NCBI GenBank assembly: GCA_021234155.1
Contig: JAJEKV010000059.1
Location: 2,434,182 to 2,498,181, forward strand
Direction: 5' to 3'
Source of the DNA: Isoetes taiwanensis
Taxonomy: Eukaryota > Streptophyta > Lycopodiopsida > Isoetales > Isoetaceae
Length of the DNA stretch: 64,000 bases
Below the pieces are notes generated by a model. It ran no database searches. It was not told the DNA's origin and was given only the letters and a program-made list of their open reading frames with translations. A program made the translations under genes and the position numbers. Positions within the stretch are counted from its first letter, which is position 1; every line of letters starts with the position of its first letter. Positions 1 through 10,794 of the stretch are shown here, piece after piece.

Positions 1-110
1 TCTTTGTGGTAACCAACGGAACCAACAAAATGTAGATGAAGATGAACATAGCAGCTATTTTCTTCCTCGAACTTGAGCTAACTACTTTTCCTGGAGTTGG
101 GGTAAGTTCG
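1..110. repeat. Copy of SEC11 intron segment (matches 7893-7998)
   Basis: The first ~110 bases match 7893-7998 closely and in the same orientation. The 7893-7998 copy lies between exons 5 and 4 of the SEC11 pseudogene. This makes the window start the edge of another unit of the same duplicated block. Similarity stops near the GGGGTAAGTTCG / GGGGTTGAGTGA divergence. No coding content is seen in bases 110-460. Confidence 0.7.
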
Positions 111-1386
111 TGGATCTTGTGCATTTCTCCTATACATTTTTTACACAAGAATGGGAAAAAATTATTTATGCTTGCTGATAGATACTACTCATTTTGTATT
201 CTTGTATTTATATATTGTACTTTTGCAGGCAAATAATTGTAGAATGAGCAGCATTAATTGTTCAATGGCATATTCATGGCATGTATTTTCTTGTTTGAGA
301 ATATTCTACAATGGTACAGCAACATGAAACTGCCAGAAAAAAGACTCAACATTTCTTCTGGAAATGATAGAATTTAAGTGAGATGTTCAGGCCATGGAAT
401 TAGTTCATACACCTCTTGTTGATGATGCTAGTACTATATGGTAGCTCACAGTCAAGAGCTTAATGCTGAACATCAAAGGAAAAAACAATCCAGAAAGTTG
501 TGGAAGGAGTATTGATTAAATGATAATGATTGGCTGCAGTTTGATCATGACAATGGGAGAGCTTACTGCATATATTGTGAGGAATATCAAAAATGCCGAA
601 GTGCATTTGATAAGAAGGGTTCTCCTAACTTAAGGACGTCTGCTTTTAGAGAACATGCTGAGCATAGACATGCTTCTTTGGTGGCAACATCAGAAAAAGT
701 GCATTGCATAAAGAATAAGGAATCTATTGATAAAGAGATGGTTAATCTAATTAAATGTGCTTATTACGTAGAAATGAGAGCTTGGCTTATAGAATTTTGT
801 ATCCATTGTACATTTACTTTGAGGTTGTAAATTGGTTCTCCATTACTCTACAATGATGATAAAGCTGGCAGCAATTCCTTGAACTACATTAGTAAATCAT
901 TAGGAGAGAAATTGTTGGGGAGGATAAACTTAAGCCCATGGTTTGGCATAATGGTGGATGAGTTTATTGATGTTAGTGTGTATCAAATTTTTTAGCCCAC
1001 TTATCTAGTAGAATTCCAGTCAAGAAAGGCTTTCTTAAGCCTGTTATCCCTGCCACAAGTTGATGCAAAGACTATTGTACCAGCCATTCATGATAAACTT
1101 AAAAAAAAAAAAGCAACTTAGATTCGCTAAAAAAGGTTGCTTTTGGGCCTGATGGAGTTGTTGCTATCATTGGTTGTAAAAGTAGAGTGGCGACTAAATT
1201 GAGAAAGCAGCATCCTTACATGACATTCATTCATTGTGTCGCGCATAGAACCAATTTATGTGTTTGCTTCAATTGCCAGGCATCTATGCTACAAGCTGAT
1301 TTGTGACAAGATCAAGCTTATCAAAGGAGCAGCTACTTATTTCTCAAATAACAGTTGAAGGGGACATTATATAAGAGAATTTGAGG

Positions 1387-3087
1387 AAGGAAGGAAGGAA
1401 GGAAGGAAGTACATTTTAGTGTCACGCCACTAGGCAGCATCCAACTTGGACATGTGACCAGCACTGGGCGTAAACCCCAACAAGAACGAAGAACAAAAGT
1501 AATGGGCCTAAGCCCGTACAGAACCACAGGCATATGCCCGCACAAAAACAAATAGAACAAAAAAGAGAGTAAGTACACAGGAATCCGAAACTGAACGTAG
1601 ATGAGCGGTCCCAACTGCAACCTACAACACCCAATCGCCAAAGCGGTTGACCGAAGCTGCCTGAACCTACAGCACCTGTGTGGAGAATCGGAGCGCCTTT
1701 GCCATTAACCAATGTTTGTACATGCTCGCAATGCTTCTCTGTGGCCGCCACCCATTATGTGCTGTCTATATCCGCTACATGTGTTTGTTACACCGCATCT
1801 CTACTACACTGAAATAGACCATGGATCAGAAGGTCACTGATCCCGAATAATAGCCTGTGCCCCTCTATAAACTGCCCACTTTCGCTGTAGGCGAGCCTCT
1901 CTGACCTTACATAACTCTTCCCTCCGCCTGCATAACTGTAACGGCGTCAAATCCTCCTGAACTGAAAAACTGGTTCCACGAAGGTGATTTCCATGCCTCA
2001 AAATCTGCATCCTGGTAAGAGCATCCTGGAAACAGACTAATAGATGACGGGGTCGGTCTGGTCGTGCCGCTCCAACCCTATGGGCAGAGATGATGCCCTC
2101 TGCTGAAAGGTGCATCTGTTCAGTAAAGAAACTCGCAGGCCGAGTGATCTGTGGTCTCCTGCAGGCCTATAATACGAAGACTCAAAGACGAGATCTGCTA
2201 GTCATGTGTAGGTGGCATACTTGGAGCAATGCAACTAGCACGGATGTCCTCCAGTGATGTCTGTGTAGACATGTCAACCCTAGCCACAGACTGTGGTTTT
2301 GAAGACTCTCTGGCTAGGTCGGCCTCTATAGGACTATCCTCTGACCGCATCACTTCCTCTGGCTGCTGAACTGGACCCTGGCTGATTGTATCTACCATCA
2401 ACTGCATGAGCTGCGTCCAACCTCTCAAAGACAACTTAACTGTGTTGCCTGTGATGCTGACATTGTTCCAAATTATCTGCAGCTTTGTACTGACATCTGG
2501 TGGCAGATTGAGCTTCCATTGTGCCCACAAAGCTGACTCATCTGGAGGAGGGGTGTTGTGCACAAGAAGTGGTCGCTGGGGTCCAATGGAAGGAGCTTTC
2601 TGGAGATAGGCCTGTATATTAGAATCATACACCTTGCTAGATGGTTGATCAGGTAATTCAACCAGATTCTTGGCTTTGCGAGTTTCTCTAGCCATGCGCT
2701 TTATTTCAGGTGGTTTAGACTTGAAAGGCATGGCAGACAAAGAGGGCTTTGGTTTGGGAGGCATGACGAATCAATAGATACGATTATGAAAAAGAAAGCT
2801 TCTCAGAAAGGCGAGAAATCTGAAAGGGAGAGTTGCATAAAGAAAGAAAAAAACAAGTCCGATGGTGTACCGCAGTGGCCAAAATCTAAAACCAGAAATC
2901 GGGCAGGGAAGCAGGCCAAGAAATACCTGATGCAGCACACCGTTAGAAAGCCCTTGAAACCAGCTTTCCAATACACCAAAAATCACTAAATTCTGACAAC
3001 CGAGAAGGGAGTTATGATCGAAACTGTGTAGAGCGGCAGCGCCTGTGTTAGGGCAGCGTCCTCTGTTAGGGCGGCGTAAAAAATGTA
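1387..3087 (-). mobile_element. L1-clade LINE, ORF2-deleted, inserted in hAT copy A
   Basis: A 1.7-kb insertion absent from the homologous site in copy B. Read on the minus strand it has a ~320-bp 5' leader, an ORF1 (2764 down to ~1834), about 450 bp of noncoding 3' sequence, and a simple (TTCC)n tail ending at 1387. No reverse transcriptase or endonuclease is present, so the element is a non-autonomous deletion derivative of a LINE or a badly truncated copy. The target-site duplication could not be defined confidently: the left flank reads TTTGAGG and the right AGAGG around the ancestral TTTGAAGAGG. Confidence 0.6.
1834..2764 (-). pseudogene. LINE-1 type ORF1 protein (Transposase_22-like), frameshifted
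   Basis: The reading frame starts with MPPKPKPS at 2764 and runs 188 codons to a TAG at 2198. Reading through that TAG gives an 'LRIIGLQE' block, which is the start of the RRM core of L1 ORF1p. After one frameshift near 2130, the ORF at 2115-1834 gives 'ISAHRVG', 'RPDRPRHLLVCF' and 'RREELCKVREARL', the familiar order of the ORF1p C-terminal domain. In L1 elements this protein binds RNA and acts as a nucleic-acid chaperone during target-primed reverse transcription. Typical angiosperm LINE ORF1s carry a CCHC knuckle and DUF4283 instead, so this architecture is notable. The N-terminal part (2764-2300) is not recognisable beyond a basic start. Confidence 0.6.
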
Positions 3088-4170
3088 GAGGATCTTGCAT
3101 ATTCCACACTCAGACTTGAGAATATTAGCACAACTAGATGGCTCAACAGGCCGCTGTACAAAAGCTATGTGAAGTATTTGAGCATGTTATGTTGGTATTC
3201 AAATACAATTTGTTATTATCTAGCAAGAGCTCATAGTTTTCAAAGTTGTTTATATATTACATTTTTTGGCTGCCATAATGAAGCATTTGTCCATGTTCAC
3301 TTTAGATTTTTAGAAAGATTGGGTGCATGTGACGGCAATTGGCAGCCTCGTGAAAAAACACAAAGAAGCATATTGAATTGGAATTCCTAGACAAGGTAGA
3401 CATTTTAGGTTTAAATGGGTATTTGAAAGACAGCAAACGCTATCCAGTCATTCCTGACTTTGCCACCTCGAAAGGCTATCTTGGAGCACTAGAGGTGCCA
3501 TCAAAAGAAACATGTAACAAACGGTTGAATTAACTAAAGATGTTGGAGGAAATGGTTTTTGATGGCTTTTGATTTCACAGCCTTGGTGGCTTGTTAGATG
3601 CCATTGAATTTCAAAAGGTATTTCTAGATGTGTCTTAGATCCTTTAGATGAAAGGTTTGCTGAGCAAGAAAATCTAGCATGCTTTAAGATCCTTTCATCA
3701 GCATATGTTCCGAGGGTTGCGAGGGAGTTAAAAGAATTTGGATAGAAGAGCTCAACCACTTAGTGAACTTTTATAGGGAACCTTGTGGCATTGCTACATC
3801 TGATAGTCTTATTTCGGAAGATAAAGACCTTTCTGTTTACATTTTATGGTCAAAGGAAAAAAAAAAGCTTCCTGGTTTTAAGTTACAGGAAATAATGGTC
3901 GGCAAGATTAAGTAATTAACAAGTTCTCTGTAAGGTTACGAGAAATCTTCCTTTTGAAGTTTCCCAAAAAGTGACAATGTTTATCATATTTGACTAAATG
4001 CTATTTTAAGAACTTGCTTTTGATACTAAAAAGTTTCCCGGAACCCTGACAATGTTTATCATATTTGGCTAAATGCTATTTGATAAGTTGCTATTTCTTG
4101 CAATTGACTAGTGCAGTAAACGTATAGTTAAAAATGACAATTTTAGTATCGCCTTATTGGTCAGTGTACA

Positions 4171-4699
4171 TTAATCTTTTTGATGTAATACCAATAGTCC
4201 AAGAGCTCCAAAGACAATGAAATGCATATAAACGTGAAAACGGTTATTAGTGTGTTAAACTCCATAAAAAACACAATCCTTCATTCAAAGTACCTTGACA
4301 AATGGTAGCTCAGTCATAATAATAGTAGGCCACCCAACATATGGAAAGAAGCTGCATAGCACAAGGACTTGGTCATCTTGGACAACTAATATTGGAAAGA
4401 AACTAAATAGAGAATTCGTTGCTGAAAAGAATGCATCTAGTCTATGAGCACTAGCACTTTCCTCTTAGATTGTCAAGTAAAATCAAACTAAATAGGAAAA
4501 GCCAGTAATGTTAATGGAAGAATTGTTTTGACATGTTCGTGTAAACTGAGCTTGTTATGAAAAAAATGACCCTGTTAAAGCAAACATGGACAACATAATT
4601 ACCCGATAACACGTCCTATGATATGGCGACGTTGAAGCCACTGTTGACCTGGAGCATATAGAGCATATAGAACTCGGTCGTCACCAGTGTTATTGTCCC
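4171..4699 (-). pseudogene. SEC11: SEC11 signal peptidase, 3' exon fragment (copy A)
   Basis: These are the last three exons of a SEC11-type ER signal peptidase catalytic subunit. Exon 6 (4603-4699) encodes 'GDNNTGDDRVLYA...QQWLQRRHIIGRVIG'. Exon 7 (4294-4351) encodes 'FFPYVGWPTIIMTELPFVK'. Exon 8 (4171-4221) encodes 'FIVFGALGLLVLHQKD' and a stop. These match the conserved C-terminal half of SEC11. The acceptor before exon 6 has changed from AG to AA and that before exon 8 from AG to AT, so it could not splice normally. Homology to copy B breaks off at ~4797, so exons 1-5 are missing. A 9-bp internal duplication ('LYALYA') is shared with copy B and therefore predates the segmental duplication. 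Confidence 0.85.
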
Positions 4700-4799
4700 T
4701 TGAAGATCCAAGTGCAGTTAGGCTTTGATACGCTTCAAATATGATGAAATGACAAGAAGCAATGTCCATGTAATCCCTAAATATTATTATGCAAAATAA

Positions 4800-5045
4800 T
4801 TTTTTAGATGTGTCTTAGATCGTTTAGATGAAAGGTTTGCTAAGCAAAAAAATCTAGCATGCTTTAAGATCCTTTCACCGGCATTTGTTCCGAGGGTTGC
4901 GAGGGAATTAAAAGAATTTGGGTAGAAGAGCTCAACCACTTAGTGGAAACTTTATAGGGAACCTTGTGGCATTGTCATATCTGATAATCTTATTTTGAAA
5001 GATAAGGACATTTCCATTTACATTTTATGGTCAAAGGAAAAAAAA
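4800..5045 (+). repeat. Extra fragment of the hAT C-terminal region
   Basis: About 245 bp that match 3626-3870 and 6327-6570, including the 'LDPLDERFA' coding block. It is joined directly to the truncated end of SEC11 copy A, so it marks a breakpoint of the tandem duplication. A partial third copy of the block therefore lies between copies A and B. Confidence 0.75.
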
Positions 5046-5159
5046 AGAATAGAATAGAACTTTTATCATCCATGGAGGCCAATCGGCCTATGGAACCCAA
5101 TACAAGGAAGCAGCAGGCACATTGCTACTCGGGTTAAAAAACCCCCGCCCAGAAGGGTT

Positions 5160-6590
5160 ATCGAGAGATAAAGAGATGGTTAGTGTAATTAAATGTGCTT
5201 ATTTCGTAGAAAATAAGAGCTTGACTTATAGAATTTTTGTATCTATTGTACATTTACTTTGGGGTTGTGAATTGGTTCTCCATTACTCTACAATGATGAT
5301 AAAGCTTGCAGCAATTTCTTGAACTGCATTAGTAAATCATTAGAAGAGAAAAATTATTGGAGAGGATAAAATTAAGCCCATGGTTTGGCATAATGGTGGA
5401 TTAGTTTATTGATGTTGATGTGACTTGAATTTTTTATGCCACTTATTTAGTTGGATTCCAGCCAAGGAAGGCTTTCTTAAGCATGTTGTCCCTGCCACAA
5501 ATTGATGCAAAGACTATTGTACTAGCCATTCATGATACTTAAAAAAAAAACAACTTAGATTTGCTAAAGATTGTTGCTTTTGGGCCTGATGGAGTTGTTG
5601 CCATGATTGGTTGCAAAAGTAGAGTGGCGACTAGATTGAGGGAGCAGCATCCTTACATGACATTCATTCATTGTGTCGCGCATAGAACCAATTTATGTGT
5701 TGCTTCAATTGCCAGGCATCTAAGCTACAAGCTGATTTGTGAGAAGATCAAGCTTATCAATGGAGCAGCAACTTATTTCTCAAATAACACTTGAAGGGGA
5801 CATTATCTAAGAGAATTTGAAGAGGATCTTGCATATTCCACACTCAGACTTGAGAATATTAGCACAACTAGGTGGCTCAACAGACCGCTGTCCAAAAGCT
5901 ATGTGAAGTATTTGAGCATGTTATGGTGGTATTCAAATACAATTTTGTTAATATCTAGCAAGAGCTCAGAATTTTCAAAGTTGTTCATATATTACATTTT
6001 CTGGTTGCCATTATGAAGCAATTTGTCCATGTTGATTTTAAATTTTCAAAAAGATTGGGTGCATGTGACGACAACTGGCAGCCTCGTGAAAACAACAAAG
6101 AAGTACATTGAATGAAAATTCCTAGACAAGGTAGACATTTTAGCTTTAAAATGGGTATTTGAAAGACAACAAACGCTATCCAGTCATTCATGATATTGCC
6201 ACCTTGAAAGGCTATCTTGGACCACTTAGAGGTGCCATCAAAGGAAACATGTATCAAATGGTTGAATTAACTAGAGATGTTGAAGGACATGATTTACTAG
6301 ATGCCATTGAATTTCAGAAGGTATTTTTTGGATGTGTCTTAGATCCTTTAGATGAAAGGTTTGCTAAGCAAGAAAATCTAGCATGTTTTAAGATCCTTTC
6401 ACCAGCATTTGTTCCGAGGGTTGCAAGGGAATTAAAACAATTTGGGTGGAAGGGCTCAACCACTTAATGAATCTTTATAGGGAACCTTGTGGCATTGTTA
6501 TATCTGATAGTCTTATTTTGAAAGATAAAGACGTTTCCATTTGCATTCTATGGTCAAAGGGAAAAAAACTTTTTGGTTTTAATGTTACAG
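5160..6590 (+). mobile_element. Degenerate hAT-like transposase, copy B
   Basis: Second copy of the transposase remnant, without the LINE. Two longer open stretches survive. At 5561-5794 is 'FGPDGVVAMIGCKSRVATRL' followed by the family-typical 'HCVAHRTNL'. At 6159-6467 is a C-terminal segment with 'YPVIHDIATLKGYLGPLRG' and 'FGCVLDPLDERFAKQENL'. The blocks between them are in other frames and interrupted. Flanking sequence on the right (6600-7500) is the 3' end of SEC11 copy B, exactly as in copy A, so hAT and SEC11 sequence were duplicated together. No terminal inverted repeats were identified. Confidence 0.7.
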
Positions 6591-6879
6591 GAAATAATGG
6601 TAGGCAAGATTAAGTACTTAACAAATTCTCTTTAAGGTTACAAGAAATCTTCCTTTTGAAGTTTCACAAAACCTGACAATGTTTATCATATTTGGCTAAA
6701 TGCTATTTCAAGAACTCGCTTTGGATACTAAAAAGTTTCCCAGAACCCTGATAATGTTTATCATATTTGGCTAAATGCTATTTTAAGAAGTTGTTATTTT
6801 CTTACAATTGACTAGTGCAGTAAACGTATGCACTAGTTAAAAATGATAAATTTAAAATCTCCTTATTGGTAAGTGTACA

Positions 6880-8884
6880 TTAATCTTCTTGATGTAATAC
6901 CAGTAGTCCAAGAGCTCCAAAGATGATGAACTGCACATAAACGTGAGAGCGGTTATTAGTGTGTTAACTCCCTAAAGAACACACTCCTTCATTCAAAGTA
7001 CCTTGACAAATGGTAGCTCCCAACATATGGTAAGAAGCTGCATAGCACAAGGACTTGGTCATCTTGGACAAGTAATATTGGAAAGAAAATAAATAGAGCA
7101 TTCGTTGCTGAAAAGACTGCATCTAGTCTATGAACACTAGCACTTTCCTCTTAACTTGTCAAGTAAAATCAAACTAAATAGGAAAGTAAAATCAAACTAA
7201 ATAGGAAAGGCCAGTAATGTTAATGGAAAAATTGCTTTGACATGTTCGTGTAAACTAAGCTTGTTATGAAAAAACTAACCCTGTTAAAGCAAACATGAAC
7301 AACATAATTACCCGACAACGCGTCCTATGATATGGCGACATTGAAGCCACTGTTGACCTGGAGCATATCGAGCATATAGAACTCGGTCGTCATCAGTGTT
7401 ATTGTCCCCTGAAGATCCAAGTGCAGTTAGGCTTTGATACGCTTCAAATATGATGAAATGACAAGAAGCAATATCCATGTAATCCCTAAATGTTATTATG
7501 CAAAATATTCTTCGGCCATAAAGATAAAGTCAAACTTGTACTGCCACAAGAAGTACTTGACAATTAAACTAGATTATACCTTTCGTCAGCAAATCCACCT
7601 CACCCGTTCCTTTATGCTCATGAACCTGCAATGCAATATGAAATTCAATTATTAAGTTTTCCATTAAGAGGTTTCAAGATTCTCTACTATACATCCCAGC
7701 CTCGAGCACTACACTGCATGCACAAAGCAGCGCCCATCAACATTGAAATTTTAATCTTACCTTATGACCTGCCCTATGTTGGCAGGTCAGGGTAAGATTA
7801 CAACTTGTCATATAAAATTTAAGAATTAGTTAGAGCATTGGCAAAATGGTGACGTCAAAATTATCACATGCCAACTAAGATATATGTGTAACAATCTTTG
7901 TGGTAGCCAACATAACCAACAAAATGTAGATGAAGATGAACGTAGCACCTACTTCTTCCTAGAACTTGAGCTAACTACTTCTGGAGTTGGGGTTGAGTGA
8001 CAGCGAGACAATTTCATCCATATTAGAAAAACTAATTGGTCCAAAAGACTAATTGGTCCAAAAGACGTATTCACTTTCTCTTTTCTGGTCTAGAATAAGG
8101 CAAAACCATTGATCCTGCCTTTGGGAGATCAAGATTGGCACAAGCAACAAAATTCAGGTCAAGCCGGCCACCTAACTGGAGCACCTTCAGCTTCCTTATA
8201 GAGATGATTTTCATCAGCTTTTAGGAGAACTATTCTAATACATGCATGTATAGTAACATGCATAACTAATTGGCATAAGAAGAATACCATGTTAAAAATT
8301 TTAACTAGCTTGTTAAGCATAAGGGATACACCTACCTCAATTACACGATGGACAATATTAGGTGATTCACCTTCACGACCCTGCGAAGAGACCAACAAAA
8401 TCAGCATAAAATACACTACAGCCTAAAACAAATAAAATGACAGAGGCATACATCAACGCGGTAAATAACGATCTCTCCAACTCGAATTGGGAAATTACTC
8501 ATATGTGAAAAAATTATATCACCCTGCAGAAAAGAGTTTAACAAAATCAGAAGTCCATGCAGCCATAGTGAGAAGAAAAATGGCATTTAGGTTTACACAC
8601 CCTTTTGAAAGCAGGTTTCATGCTTCCAGACACCGGAGCTTCACTTCCAGTGACACCGGAGCTTCACTTCCAGTGACACAAATTAGAACCTTCCATATGA
8701 TCAACGCTGTTGCAAGCGTTGTTCCTGACAATGGAATTTAGTTGAAGAGATCATAAGGAACCAGCTGAAAAAAGTATAAAAGAAAACTGATATGAGCATA
8801 CATACCAATGCTAATCGCCTGAGTAAAGAGCTTGCGAACATTTGTCTGTTTGACGGAAGAACAAGTTGCAGAGATCGTATTCAT
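6880..8884 (-). pseudogene. SEC11: ER signal peptidase catalytic subunit SEC11, 8-exon pseudogene (copy B)
   Basis: SEC11 is the catalytic Ser-His-Asp subunit of the signal peptidase complex that cleaves signal peptides in the ER lumen. All eight exons can be placed with GT-AG borders: 8806-8884 (start ATG, ends 'KLFTQAISI'), 8601-8724 ('TALIIWKVLICVTGSEAPV...SGSMKPAFKR', carrying the catalytic Ser box), 8452-8523 ('GDIIFSHMSNFPIRVGEIVI'), 8336-8380 ('IVHRVIE', catalytic His), 7580-7625 ('GTGEVDLLTK'), 7312-7408 ('GDNNTDDDRVLYA'), 7002-7037 and 6880-6930 (stop TAA). It is broken in two places. In exon 2 a 23-bp tandem duplication (8633-8678) shifts the frame just before the Ser box, and four residues (VVVL) are also missing. 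In exon 7 a 22-bp deletion removes 'GWPTIIM' and shifts the frame. Exon phases agree otherwise. Confidence 0.88.
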
Positions 8885-8929
8885 CTTTAGCTGAGTTTGT
8901 GGAATTTCTCACAAAACGCAACTTGTTTT

Positions 8930-9260
8930 ATAGGGAAGGGAAGGGTGCCTTTTTTGCGCTTTTTGCTCTTTTTGCCTTTTTTGCCCTTTTTTTTTTTTTT
9001 GGCCTTTTTGCCTTTTTTGCACCTTTTTGGCGAGGGTTTGGGTTTCTCTTGGCGGCATCAAGATCCATGGTGGTTAAGGTCGTGGAATCCGTTGGTGGTC
9101 TTGGGGCCATTAATGGCCCTCGCATCTCTGCCTTAGGGATCGCATATCGTGGATTTTTTTGGAGTTTTTGGCATCAACGACCATTGGATATGATGTGCTT
9201 CTGTAATTTGCGCCTTCTTGCAGGTTTCCCTCCAAACTTTGGAGGCTTTTCATCGATTTA
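8930..9260. other. T-rich low-complexity tract (TTTTTGCC-like)
   Basis: A run of degenerate TTTTTGCC/TTTTTGGC units at 8948-9030, just upstream of the SEC11 start on its 5' side. It creates open frames on both strands, including a Lys/Ala-rich minus-strand frame, which I read as a by-product of composition. Nothing else is recognised up to 9430. Confidence 0.6.
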
Positions 9261-9439
9261 GCGCCTCTTTCCCATGATTTGAGATGCAAATGAACCTTGG
9301 ATCACTGACATGGCATGATCTCTGCTGCAAATCAAATGGATCATTGACATGGCAGTTCCAGGGCCTATGATGCATTGTTTCCTTGCTTTTATCCTTCAAT
9401 GCATGCATTGTAATGCCATTTTTTTTGTTCCTGCAGGTA

Positions 9440-9448
9440 TAAATAGGG
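9440..9448 (+). promoter_or_regulatory. Candidate TATA box
   Basis: TATAAATAG lies in ordinary-composition sequence and is followed ~85 bp on by a possible 5' exon ending AAGCGAAG|GTATTAG. It would fit the promoter of the decayed plus-strand gene that follows (9950-10740). No transcript evidence. Confidence 0.4.
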
Positions 9449-9949
9449 CTCAAGCTCTTAGAGCGTGTGTGGTTTTTTCTTGACAAGCTTCTGCATCTCG
9501 AAGAGCACTGAAAAGCGAAGGTATTAGTTTTTTTTTTTTTAAATTTGATGTTAATTCAGGGCTTCAATGCAAGCATTCTGATGTTGTTTGATGTGCATAG
9601 GGCCTAAAGAATCAAAGCAATCACGCTTTTTCCTGGAGTATTGATTTGTGAACCCAGACATGTCCATCTCATATTGCATTTGCTTTCCAGCCCATTGATT
9701 GCATTTGTTTAAATCAATCTTAGATTAATAGGATTATTGCCTTTGCACCAATCCTGGATTTCCAGCTGCCATAGCACTAATTCTGCTATAAAGCATACAA
9801 ATGCTGAAAAGAAAATTGTCAAGGCCCCTGAATCATGGGCCCCTGAATCATTATAGATTTCATTGAAGATCTTCTCTATCAGAAAGGCTGATCTGCACTT
9901 TGATATTCTGCAAACCATGCTCTTGAAGCTCTTGAAGCACTTGCCATAG

Positions 9950-10740
9950 GAACCAGAAAAGGTTCAAGCAACAGCTATGGCAGTTAGAATAGAGTAGGAA
10001 AGATTGGCTGCAAGGGCATTAGCAGGTGCAACAGGTGTTGTAGCTAATACAGATGGGGGCTACGACATACGACATCAAATGATGTGGATGATTACAAATG
10101 GAGATCAAGAGGATGGAGCTGAAGCTTACATAGAGACACCTCAAACTCGTGGTACATTAATATTCTTTTCTTACTTTCTGCTCATGACTTTATTTTCATT
10201 GATATTACTTAATTTTACTAGTATTAACTTCTTATTGGAAGTACATTGCACGTGCTAGCGGGTTATGCTTGTTGAGATTAAATTTCTACCATTAAATTGC
10301 GGACTGGCAGGCAATGACTGCACTTGTTACATCTTGTACTCATGGTAAAGTATAATCTAATCTTCTTTTACTGAATTTTCACTACACCATTAGTTTTTAT
10401 TGTCGAAAGTATATTGCAGGTGCTTGACAATGTTAATCAGCTTGCTTAGTTTTTATTGTAGAAAGTGTATTGCAGGTGCTTGACAATGTTAATCAGCTTG
10501 CTTAGATTGCCTTCAACCTGCAGCAACAAGCAACAGGTCCAAGTTCAAAAGACTTTGATGGCTGAGCATTTAAGGGGCATATCACAGATGAGATCATGCA
10601 GGCCCGACTAGAACACTGAGCATTAGAATCAAATGCATTAGATGACCTTTACCTTGCTGAAGTGGTTAATCCATATAAGAAATTTGTGCCTTCAAAGAAT
10701 TTTGAAGTTTACAATATTGTGGCTCTTAATTCTTTTTTAA
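9950..10740 (+). pseudogene. Unknown decayed multi-exon gene
   Basis: Exon-like blocks with plausible splice sites can be read in order. The first (~9950-10150) gives 'EPEKVQATAMAVRIE' then, after a TAG, 'ERLAARALAGATGVVA', a Gly/Asp-rich stretch and 'YIETPQTR' before GTACAT. A short block near 10312-10343 follows, then 'VLDNVNQLA' (10419 or its duplicate at 10477). A longer block (~10510-10740) gives 'KGHITDEIMQARLEH', a TGA, then 'ALESNALDDLYLAEVVNPY'. The in-frame TAG/TGA codons look like single substitutions. I do not recognise the family; the charged helical composition could be gag-like. The exon and acceptor at ~10419 are tandemly duplicated. Confidence 0.35.
10389..10505 (+). repeat. 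58-bp tandem duplication of an acceptor plus exon start
   Basis: Two adjacent, nearly identical copies of a ~58-bp unit (TAGTTTTTATTG...CAGGTGCTTGACAATG...CAGCTTGCT) differ at only two positions. Each contains a TTGCAG acceptor and the start of the 'VLDNVNQLA' block. Recent local slippage or unequal exchange is the simplest explanation. Confidence 0.8.
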
Positions 10741-10794
10741 GAATAGTCCTATGAAACAAACAGCGTAGAGAACAACAATGTTTTGTATGTGTTG

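Larger units (their letters stand above)
520..3880 (+). mobile_element. Degenerate hAT-like (ZNF862/ZMYM-type) transposase, copy A, split by a LINE
   Basis: This is the remnant of a transposase of the hAT type seen in ZNF862-like proteins. Readable blocks in shifting frames are: a CxxC...H-x4-H TTF/BED-like zinc finger (~540-690); a 'SPWFGIMVDE' block (~930-965) that corresponds to the region carrying the first catalytic Asp; a 'HCVAHRTNL' block (~1230-1260), which is highly typical of the family; and a C-terminal 'LDPLDERF' block (~3640). Frameshifts and stops are numerous. Sequence 1387-3087 is a later LINE insertion: the same place is uninterrupted in copy B (5770-5835). The segment lies tail-to-tail with SEC11 remnants on the opposite strand. 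Family assignment is by motif recognition; the decay is seen directly. Confidence 0.7.

Noticed and set aside
1422..1751. 109-codon Cys/Phe-rich minus-strand frame that looks like a membrane protein
   Set aside because: It lies in the 3' noncoding end of the LINE; hydrophobic runs come from T-rich sequence on that strand.
8928..9125. Minus-strand frame rich in Lys/Ala (KKAKRAKSAKK), histone H1-like
   Set aside because: It is the complement of a TTTTTGCC low-complexity tract; composition alone explains it.
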